Shown here in pieces: positions 7,640-13,082 of a DNA stretch of 13,082 bases. Position 1 is the first letter of the stretch. Each line of letters opens with the position of its first letter. Position numbers and translations under genes: made by a program. The DNA lies in contig JAEYFY010000377.1 of the NCBI GenBank assembly GCA_023454395.1, forward strand, positions 1 to 13,082, given 5' to 3'. The stretch is from Pseudomonadota bacterium (GTDB lineage: Bacteria > Pseudomonadota > Gammaproteobacteria > Enterobacterales > Enterobacteriaceae). A model generated the notes under the pieces. The model was not told where the DNA came from. It ran no database searches and saw nothing but the letters and a program-made list of their open reading frames with translations.

Positions 7640-8773
7640 TTAGTTAGATGATGATAACTTTAGTTTTTTTATCAGCAAAGGTAAGAATATTAATAGCAGA
7701 AGAGGAACATCTAACGGACTTACTATATATGCTCTTTCGAAATTCATTATGAATATATAGCACAAAATAAGAATAAAATATAAATATTCTTTTTTAAAGA
7801 ATGCTCGTGTAAGATTTTTAATTAATGCAAATAAAATAAATAGAGTAATGAAACCATATACAGATGCTGACCATATAATTGAATTGTGGGGGTTTTTACC
7901 AATTACACGAGGCAAATATGCACATTGATCTCTTCCTGCCTCATGTAGGCCAAAGATAAGTTGGCTTATTTCAAAGTTATTATAATAACAAGACCACATA
8001 ATAAATCGACTGCTTTCTAACCCACTATTCTCACCAGATTTATTTAATCTTTCTGTTAAAAAGGAAAAATCTACAAATAAGATAAAAAACATACCAAAAA
8101 TAGTTATAAGAGAGAGGATTAAATATCGCTCTTGAAATGAATAACTAGAAAATAGATAAAATACAAAAACTAATAATGATGCTGCCTGAGCTGCTCTACT
8201 ATTTGATAAAATCATAATAATAACTGCTAATATAAAGAATGCATGATTGAATTTTAATCGCTCATTTTTAGATTTTAATAAAATAGTTAAGGTGGAATAA
8301 ATATAAAGAAAGCATAAAACTATTGGGTGTACTGAGTTTCTATTAATATCGACACCAAATAAATTGATATAATCAACTTTTACTAATCCTCCAACTTTCA
8401 GTTCCATTATGAAAATTAATATAAATATGATTAAACCAATATTTTTTATATCATTTTTTATTTTATTTAGCTTAAATCTATCACCTTTTAAAACTAAAAA
8501 GTAGATATAAGAGAATATACTAATATTGGAAATAGCTAAAATATAAAGAGAAACATAAGATTCAAGATATCTATCATGAGAACCAACACAAACTAATATG
8601 TAAGATATAGTAACTATTAGAAGCATTGTCATACTAAGCTTAAAACGTAATGCATAAGGAATAAATAATAGCCCAACTAATGAGCTTAGTGCGTAGAAAA
8701 TCGCTCCTCCAGGTATTGCTATTTTAAAAAAATATAAAGAAAAGTAAGTTGTAAACAGAAATCGATATGTCAT
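7640..8773 (-). CDS. wzy: O-antigen polymerase Wzy
   Basis: A 377-residue, highly hydrophobic protein with about ten or more predicted membrane segments and a basic C-terminus. Wzy polymerises flipped undecaprenyl-linked O-units in the periplasm. Features seen in this fold are SNSRAAQAA (190-198) at a membrane boundary and a large loop (about 238-303) with SRFIMW (255-260) and NPHNSII (294-300), resembling the arginine-bearing and HN-containing loops of Wzy/ligase-type proteins. Wzy proteins share little sequence, so the call rests on topology, these motifs and the presence of a separate flippase and several glycosyltransferases. A ligase (WaaL) has similar topology but is normally encoded with core genes. 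The gene starts 12 bases after the propeller gene ends. Confidence 0.85.
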   Translation of the reverse strand: MTYRFLFTTYFSLYFFKIAIPGGAIFYALSSLVGLLFIPYALRFKLSMTMLLIVTISYILVCVGSHDRYLESYVSLYILAISNISIFSYIYFLVLKGDRFKLNKIKNDIKNIGLIIFILIFIMELKVGGLVKVDYINLFGVDINRNSVHPIVLCFLYIYSTLTILLKSKNERLKFNHAFFILAVIIMILSNSRAAQAASLLVFVFYLFSSYSFQERYLILSLITIFGMFFILFVDFSFLTERLNKSGENSGLESSRFIMWSCYYNNFEISQLIFGLHEAGRDQCAYLPRVIGKNPHNSIIWSASVYGFITLFILFALIKNLTRAFFKKEYLYFILILCYIFIMNFERAYIVSPLDVPLLLLIFLPLLIKKLKLSSSN

Positions 8774-8785
8774 ATCATTAGCCAG

Positions 8786-10027
8786 TTAGAAAAACAAACC
8801 ATATTTTTTTTTCTTTAAATCAATAATAGTAATATTATCAATAGTATTATATGTGTGTATGCCAGAATAACCTTTCGGAGGATTAATTACATATAAATCT
8901 TCTTTATTAATTAAATTTTCACCATAAGATATAGCACAGCCTTGATATAATGCCGTTTCGGAATCTTTTAAATTCCCAGCATTTCTTGATCCTTCATCCC
9001 CTATACGGGTAATAATGGCATCCTCTAGATTTAAATTGGCATTTAATAAATTCGAAATATTCCATTCTAGCAAACATCTATTACTATCTTTTGCATGAGA
9101 GTAAATTGATGTGGTTATTTTGATATCATTTTTTTGAACGTAAATATTAGTATCAGCAAAATGAAGAGTTTTACTTTTAATTAAAGTATGTATTTTTATC
9201 CATTTATTGGGAAAGGATGTACACTCATAGAGATCAATCGAAAAGTTATCACCTTGTGGAATTAGATATATTTTATTTTGATATTCAAAAACATTTGGAT
9301 AAGATAGATGATAGTTTTCTTCTAATATAGGGAATTCTTTATTATCTTTTATATTTTTAGCAACGAGAATTCCTTTACCTCGTAATAATTTACATTTTTC
9401 ATAAAAAATATAATAGTTATCATCCTTTTTAAAGAGAAAAGGATCTGCATTAAAATAACCTTTATCGTTGCCAAGTGAAATAAATTTATTGAAATTTTCA
9501 TGAAGCTGTTTAGGATTTATTCTTTCTTTTGCAAATAATATCAACCATTCATCCCTTATAAAAAATCTATTAAGGATTCTATTCAATAAATTTTTTATAA
9601 AAAGAAATTTATTGTTCTTATTATTTGCCTTTTGAGATAAATTACACTCAATAATCGGAGTGTCCAAATTTAATTTGAAATTTAATAATAAATATAAATC
9701 GAATGAAAGGCTAGAAATAAAAGTATTAATAGATTTATTATAAATTCGTTGCTTAAAATAGTAATTTATTTCACTGAAATCTGAATATGTGATTTTAAAG
9801 CATACGGTAACAAATTTATTTACTAATAAATCGTTTTTTAGATTCTTGTCTTTACTCTTAAAATAAAAATCAACATCTATTGATTGAATATCATTCTGTA
9901 ATAATGGTAATGAAAATACTTCCCCATTAGAAATTTTTACACTAACCTTTTTAGCATTAGTAAAATCTCTATTCATGTTTACGATAAGAGAAGAATAATA
10001 GTCTTTAATTAAATTAACATTGATCAT
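8786..10027 (-). CDS. Beta-propeller protein of the GT64-associated (GINT1-N-like) type, unknown role
   Basis: A 413-residue protein with two parts. Residues about 1-150 are not recognised. Residues about 160-413 carry propeller-like repeats: NADPFLF (193-199), YYIFYE (205-210), GKGILVAK (217-224), HLSYPNVFEYQNKIYLIP (240-257), LYECTSFPNKW (267-277), ADTNIY (291-296), SRNAGN (347-352) and GIHTYN (389-394). This pattern resembles the five-bladed propeller domain found beside GT64-type or formyltransferase domains in other proteins, including the N-terminal part of plant glucosamine inositolphosphorylceramide transferase. The RPxQ-type segment I would expect near 361-364 reads YQGC instead. No transmembrane segment or signal peptide is evident, so it is probably cytosolic. 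It overlaps wzx by 14 bases. It may be a glycosyltransferase or a sugar-modifying enzyme; the family match is from memory. Confidence 0.65.
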   Translation of the reverse strand: MINVNLIKDYYSSLIVNMNRDFTNAKKVSVKISNGEVFSLPLLQNDIQSIDVDFYFKSKDKNLKNDLLVNKFVTVCFKITYSDFSEINYYFKQRIYNKSINTFISSLSFDLYLLLNFKLNLDTPIIECNLSQKANNKNNKFLFIKNLLNRILNRFFIRDEWLILFAKERINPKQLHENFNKFISLGNDKGYFNADPFLFKKDDNYYIFYEKCKLLRGKGILVAKNIKDNKEFPILEENYHLSYPNVFEYQNKIYLIPQGDNFSIDLYECTSFPNKWIKIHTLIKSKTLHFADTNIYVQKNDIKITTSIYSHAKDSNRCLLEWNISNLLNANLNLEDAIITRIGDEGSRNAGNLKDSETALYQGCAISYGENLINKEDLYVINPPKGYSGIHTYNTIDNITIIDLKKKKYGLFF

Positions 10028-11249
10028 TTAATATGTTTCTCTTGTATAAAGCACATATGAAATACAAAAACAACATCCCTGCAGCAATATATACTATTTT
10101 TAGAGCGTTAAAGATATCTTCTGGATTAAAAAATAATATAGTCGTAGATATTAAGATTAAGGAAATCAAACCTAAGAGTACATTATATATAGCTGATAAA
10201 TTTAATTTATTTAAATTCAAAAATAATGTAGGTAGAAAAGCTGATGTATTCATAAATGGAATGAATAATGCTAACTGTAAGAATAATATATAGGAGGTTT
10301 GATACTCATTAAAAAAATTAAAATTAAAAAGTATGGGTTTGATTAGATAGCATATACCAACTATACAGTAAGAAAGTAAAAAATATATACCAACGATTGA
10401 TATATATTTTTTCCAAGCGACTTTCTTTGAAATTTCAGTATTACTGAATATTCTCATTCCTAATAACTGACACGTCGTAGCAATAATGGTTAATAGAGAT
10501 AAAAATTTGAACGTTATTTCATATTTAGCATAAATATCGTTAGGGAAGAACCATGGTAAAACAAGCAACGGTAGTTGGGTGTATAATATATATCCAAATG
10601 CATTAAAAAAATGGAAATTTAATCCAGAGAGAAGCATTTTTTTAAAAAGAGTAAAGTCAAAATGAAATTTGAAATTTATATCTTTATTTAAATTATAAAA
10701 AAAAGAAAATGCTAGTAATAGAGACATCAATGATAATAATGAAATAAATAGATATTTAGAAGGAAAGAGATAGATGAGTAATATAGATAATAAAAGTATA
10801 AATGTTTTTACTATAATTGTTATTTTATTCATTATACTCGTATCTCTTTTCCCAATAAAAAGAGAAAGCATTTGCTGCTCAAGCATAAGCCCAGGAATTA
10901 ATATTACGGAAAATATAAAATATTCAATTTCAATGCTTCCATTAGGAAGAAAATATTTATATATAGGATAAACTAGTAATAAAATAGATAGAGTAACTAA
11001 TAGTGAATATATAAAAAATATGCTAATTACATTTGAAATCTTTGAGTTATCATCAACTACAATTTTATAACCTATTTGACCTAAGCTTAGATATGATATT
11101 GTAAATATTGTTGTCATCCATGAAATACTAATTGCAATTTGTCCTCTTTGCTCAAAACCTAATATTTCAGTTGATAATAATAAAAGTACAAGTCCTACAA
11201 ATGTTGAATAAAATCTTGAAAAAGCAAGGAAGATAAACTTTATAAACAT
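10014..11249 (-). CDS. wzx: O-antigen flippase Wzx (MOP superfamily)
   Basis: A 411-residue integral membrane protein with about 12 hydrophobic segments (roughly 5-27, 38-58, 74-100, 107-130, 142-163, 166-186, 208-233, 246-268, 282-305, 318-338, 350-372, 383-405). The N-terminus, with FSRFYSTFVGLVLLLLSTEILG followed by a short loop QRGQIA (34-39), is typical of polysaccharide transporters in which strand-loop RG residues follow the first helix. Wzx flips undecaprenyl-diphosphate-linked O-units to the periplasmic face. Size, topology and position beside wzy and glycosyltransferases support the call; sequence in this family is very divergent. The ATG overlaps the upstream GNAT gene by 10 bases and no Shine-Dalgarno is visible, so re-initiation is likely. 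Presence of Wzx and absence of ABC-transporter genes defines a Wzx/Wzy-dependent locus. Confidence 0.88.
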   Translation of the reverse strand: MFIKFIFLAFSRFYSTFVGLVLLLLSTEILGFEQRGQIAISISWMTTIFTISYLSLGQIGYKIVVDDNSKISNVISIFFIYSLLVTLSILLLVYPIYKYFLPNGSIEIEYFIFSVILIPGLMLEQQMLSLFIGKRDTSIMNKITIIVKTFILLLSILLIYLFPSKYLFISLLSLMSLLLAFSFFYNLNKDINFKFHFDFTLFKKMLLSGLNFHFFNAFGYILYTQLPLLVLPWFFPNDIYAKYEITFKFLSLLTIIATTCQLLGMRIFSNTEISKKVAWKKYISIVGIYFLLSYCIVGICYLIKPILFNFNFFNEYQTSYILFLQLALFIPFMNTSAFLPTLFLNLNKLNLSAIYNVLLGLISLILISTTILFFNPEDIFNALKIVYIAAGMLFLYFICALYKRNILNDQC

Positions 11250-11758
11250 AATATATATTTATTTTTAAAATAAGATCGAGTTTTTAATAGGGAAAAATAC
11301 CTTATAAAACCAGCATCCTCTATTTTTCTTAATGAGATAAGGTTGTTATCTTCTACGGCAATAAATAAATTATTAAAATGTTGGTTTATAAGATGATTTA
11401 ACAGAAAACCATATAAGCCTTTATTTCTATATTTTTCTATGGTATTAGCTGCATATGCATAATACGTTGAATCAGATAATTCAATCTCTATATTTAATTC
11501 AGTAATAATATTTTTAATGTTATTTGAACAGAAAATATATGCACAGATTTCTTCATTTTCTTCGATTAAATATAACACACTACCCAAAGATAACTCTTTT
11601 AATATTTGATTTTTATAGGAGGATGGCACTTTATATTTAAAGTCTTCTATTCTATTTATTTTTATTATTTTATTATACTGATTAGTGGGCAATGGTCTAT
11701 TTAAATTGTATTTATAGAAGTGCAGTTTTCTCGTTTTAAAGAAATTTAAATTAATCAC
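11240..11758 (-). CDS. GNAT-family N-acetyltransferase (GTG start)
   Basis: A 172-residue protein with a GNAT core in its C-terminal half. Motif A appears as EKYRNKGLYGFLLNHLI (108-124), where the R-N-K-G loop holds the acyl-CoA pyrophosphate. Motif B appears as VEDNNLISLRKIEDAGF (135-151) with the usual Asn-xx-Ser and Gly-Phe. The start is GTG at 11758, supported by AAGG (11771-11768) nine bases upstream. It overlaps the preceding FemAB-like gene by 8 bases and the flippase gene by 10. Such enzymes in O-antigen loci usually acetylate an amino sugar. No amino-sugar synthesis gene is nearby, so the acceptor is open: a GlcNAc-derived amine, an amino acid substituent or a hydroxyl. The N-terminal 40 residues are basic and not recognised. 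Confidence 0.75.
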   Translation of the reverse strand: MINLNFFKTRKLHFYKYNLNRPLPTNQYNKIIKINRIEDFKYKVPSSYKNQILKELSLGSVLYLIEENEEICAYIFCSNNIKNIITELNIEIELSDSTYYAYAANTIEKYRNKGLYGFLLNHLINQHFNNLFIAVEDNNLISLRKIEDAGFIRYFSLLKTRSYFKNKYILCL

Positions 11759-12806
11759 TCTGTTTTACCTTAGATAAAATACGACGTAATGCTATGTATG
11801 TAATGTAAATATATCCTTTTTTATTAAGAGATATTAATGCCTCTTGATTTTTTAATGTTATAGATGACCAATTTTTTTTGTATAATTCACCACCTCTTAA
11901 AAAATCAAACGTTTTATAGTTTTTATTTTTATAATGTTCTATTAAAGATAAAAGTAAAATATTACCAACGGCATACTTTGAAAAATCCCTATTAAATGTC
12001 GGTATATAATAATAGACTGTATCATTATCAATTAAACCAAAGTGAGCAGCAATAATATCATTATTACATTTTATATAAGAGTAATCATATTGAATGCCAT
12101 TTTTAATAGACTCTAGTAATATTTTAAAATTTTGAGGAATAGATAAATCATGTTTACCATAAGTATCTTCTTTAATATTCATGATTACTTCTAAATCTTT
12201 TTCCTCTATTTTCTGATTTACAAAAATCTCAACGGAATAGTTTTCCTCTAATCGTTTTAAGCATCGTAATGTATCTTGTTTATTCTTTTTTAATATATCT
12301 ATTTCACTACGATCTAAAATAAGTTTTGGGCATTCTGAACGAGGAATAATATAATGTTTTTTAAAGTTAAATCTTAGTTGGCTTAATATTTCAGTAGATA
12401 CATGACAATTTTGTTGTAGATTATCTAGATCTATACAGTCTATATTTTTTATACTATTTATAGCTCTAATGAAATACTTTGCTATTTGAGATGCTTTTTC
12501 TTTTTTTGTATATATAATTCCATTATAATCAGCAATATTATTATTGATAAATCTAAGTGTTGTAATTTCTCGCATTAGAAATTTTTGTTTGTCAATTCTT
12601 AATGCACATGCGGCTATAAATTTATTTTTATTTTTTATTAGTATAAAAATATTATTTTTATCATAGGCATTTGCCATAGATAAAACCCAATTATATTCTA
12701 AAAAAGGATTGCTATATATATCTTCACTCTCAGAAAGATATTTATATGCAGCAATAACTGACTCATCAATTGTATATTTTATAATAACTTGCATTCTATC
12801 AACCAT
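11751..12806 (-). CDS. FemAB/BioF2-like (Acetyltransf_6) acyltransferase, first gene of the O-antigen unit
   Basis: A 351-residue protein built from two GNAT-like halves, as in FemAB/FemX peptidyltransferases and the CelD/BcsL-like acetyltransferases. The diagnostic C-terminal stretch is DFLRGGELYKKNWSS (301-315), close to the FDFxRGxxxYKxxW signature of the Acetyltransf_6 group. It follows a helix region HFGLIDNDTVYYYIPTF (255-271) and GNILLLSLIEHY (281-292), also typical. No membrane segment is seen, so it is probably cytosolic or peripheral. It likely acylates the lipid-linked sugar unit; acyl-CoA or aminoacyl-tRNA donors are both possible. The ATG at 12806 has no Shine-Dalgarno; ATG at 12794 (residue 5) is an alternative. 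It lies 36 bases downstream of the ops element, so it is the first gene RfaH would serve, and overlaps the GNAT gene by 8 bases. Confidence 0.72.
   Translation of the reverse strand: MVDRMQVIIKYTIDESVIAAYKYLSESEDIYSNPFLEYNWVLSMANAYDKNNIFILIKNKNKFIAACALRIDKQKFLMREITTLRFINNNIADYNGIIYTKKEKASQIAKYFIRAINSIKNIDCIDLDNLQQNCHVSTEILSQLRFNFKKHYIIPRSECPKLILDRSEIDILKKNKQDTLRCLKRLEENYSVEIFVNQKIEEKDLEVIMNIKEDTYGKHDLSIPQNFKILLESIKNGIQYDYSYIKCNNDIIAAHFGLIDNDTVYYYIPTFNRDFSKYAVGNILLLSLIEHYKNKNYKTFDFLRGGELYKKNWSSITLKNQEALISLNKKGYIYITYIALRRILSKVKQSD
11768..11771 (-). promoter_or_regulatory. Ribosome binding site supporting the GTG start of the GNAT gene
   Basis: AAGG on the - strand, nine bases before GTG (11758-11756), inside the 3' end of the preceding gene. 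It is one of the few clear Shine-Dalgarno sites in this unit and favours the GTG start. Confidence 0.5.
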
Positions 12807-12842
12807 ATATATTAATTATAGTAATTAAATATAAAATTTCTT

Positions 12843-12881
12843 AAAGCTACCGCACTGGGTTTACGGCCCCCAGAGCGCCAA
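12843..12881 (-). promoter_or_regulatory. JUMPstart element containing an ops site (RfaH loading)
   Basis: On the - strand the 39 bases begin GGCGCTCTGG and end CAGTGCGGTAGCTTT. Against the canonical JUMPstart (GCTCTGG, then a stretch ending AAGCCAGGGGCGGTAGCGT) the match is clear after one single-base gap. The ops core GCGGTAGC is exact within 12843-12854, with nine of twelve positions agreeing with E. coli ops. CTGGG (12873-12869) can pair with CCCAG (12859-12855), as CTGG and CCAG do in the canonical leader. ops pauses RNA polymerase so that RfaH joins, suppresses Rho termination and recruits ribosomes. It sits 36 bases upstream of the first gene. Confidence 0.85.
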
Positions 12882-12926
12882 AATTTATCTCGAAAAGCCC
12901 CTATCTGATTGTAATATAAGAGCTTT

Positions 12927-12956
12927 ATTATATAAGCATACTTTAACAATATGCAA
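12927..12956 (-). promoter_or_regulatory. Candidate sigma-70 promoter with a perfect -10, close to JUMPstart
   Basis: On the - strand TTGCAT (12956-12951) is followed after 18 bases by a perfect TATAAT (12932-12927). Transcription would begin near 12920, about 40 bases before JUMPstart. The -35 agrees at only three of six positions, so strength is uncertain. Confidence 0.45.
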
Positions 12957-12968
12957 AAAACCGCACTG

Positions 12969-12997
12969 AGAGTAGACTCTTCAAACCAGACGGTCAA
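12969..12997 (-). promoter_or_regulatory. Candidate sigma-70 promoter with a strong -35
   Basis: On the - strand TTGACC (12997-12992) is followed after exactly 17 bases by TACTCT (12974-12969). The -35 matches five of six positions, the -10 only three. AGAGT and ACTCT form a short inverted repeat (12980-12969) over the -10, which might be a protein-binding site. Transcription would begin near 12962 and include the whole leader. Either this or the proximal candidate could drive the O-antigen unit. Confidence 0.4.
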
Positions 12998-13082
12998 GTA
13001 ATAGCTGGGTATTTTAGCATTGATTGTAGATATATAAATATCGGAATAGCGGTCGATTCAGCCAGATCATTCTGAATTGCAT

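Larger units (their letters stand above)
3149..12806 (-). other. Wzx/Wzy-type O-antigen biosynthesis locus
   Basis: Nine - strand genes, nearly all overlapping or within 20 bases, read as one unit starting at a JUMPstart leader: two acyltransferases, wzx, a propeller protein, wzy, three (putative) glycosyltransferases and ugd; trmL follows 11 bases later. There is no initiating phosphosugar transferase (WecA/WbaP-like), chain-length regulator (wzz) or ABC exporter, so initiation and length control must be encoded elsewhere. The 4371-12806 part is visibly more AT-rich than the flanks. Location beside trmL, cysE, gpsA and secB is the known O-antigen site in Proteus and Providencia. Confidence 0.88.

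Noticed and set aside
10033..10971. Two open frames antisense to wzx
   Set aside because: They are chance frames opposite a membrane-protein gene; no ribosome site or domain supports them.
3149..12806. Insertion sequences, CRISPR arrays, tRNA genes or an ABC exporter within the locus
   Set aside because: No transposase, terminal inverted repeats, spaced direct repeats, cloverleaf or ABC ATPase motifs were seen on reading through. The AT-rich composition alone explains the foreign look.
12812..12997. A 61-codon open frame on the - strand starting with TTG upstream of the first O-antigen gene
   Set aside because: It spans the candidate promoters and the JUMPstart/ops leader, starts on the TTG of the -35 hexamer and has no protein-like pattern.
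12994..13080. A 28-codon open frame on the - strand running in from the right edge and stopping at 12994-12996
   Set aside because: It could be the 3' end of an upstream gene, but the peptide (AIQNDLAESTAIP...) matches nothing I recognise, including CpxA, and its end overlaps the -35 element. It is too short to call.

Overview
The window comes from a gammaproteobacterium of the order Enterobacterales. The best fit is the Proteus/Providencia group (Morganellaceae). The order secB-gpsA-cysE converging on trmL (yibK) is the enterobacterial one, and its proteins align closely with the E. coli versions I remember. In Proteus and Providencia the O-antigen locus is known to lie beside these genes (between cpxA and secB or yibK). 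The genus call is an inference from this layout and the AT-rich composition.

Left part, + strand (1-2560): the 3' end of secB, then gpsA (NADP-type glycerol-3-phosphate dehydrogenase, phospholipid precursor), cysE (serine acetyltransferase, first step of cysteine synthesis) and a small left-handed beta-helix acyltransferase coupled to cysE by a TAATG stop/start overlap. A strong hairpin lies between gpsA and cysE. A bidirectional terminator at 2591-2628 ends this unit and the opposing one.

Right part, - strand (12997 down to 2634): one long unit that reads as a Wzx/Wzy-type O-antigen locus. It opens with candidate promoters and a JUMPstart/ops leader (12843-12881), the loading site for the antiterminator RfaH. 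In order of transcription it then carries a FemAB/BioF2-like acyltransferase, a GNAT acetyltransferase, the Wzx flippase, a beta-propeller protein resembling the GT64-associated family, the Wzy polymerase, a GT4 glycosyltransferase (TTG start), an orphan GT-B-like protein, a second GT4 glycosyltransferase, ugd (UDP-glucose dehydrogenase) and finally trmL (tRNA methyltransferase). Most neighbours overlap or lie within 20 bases of each other. From 4371 to 12806 the DNA is clearly more AT-rich than the flanks, as expected for an exchanged serotype cassette. ugd and trmL have flank-like composition.

How it may work: no initiating phosphosugar transferase is present, so WecA elsewhere presumably starts the unit on undecaprenyl phosphate. 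The glycosyltransferases extend it with UDP-GlcA (or a derivative) from Ugd and housekeeping sugars. The two acyltransferases may decorate it. Wzx flips the unit and Wzy polymerises it. Because ugd is the only nucleotide-sugar gene, the repeat unit probably holds only common sugars plus a uronic acid, with diversity coming from decoration. The least familiar elements are the propeller protein, the FemAB-like/GNAT pair and the orphan GT-B-like protein.
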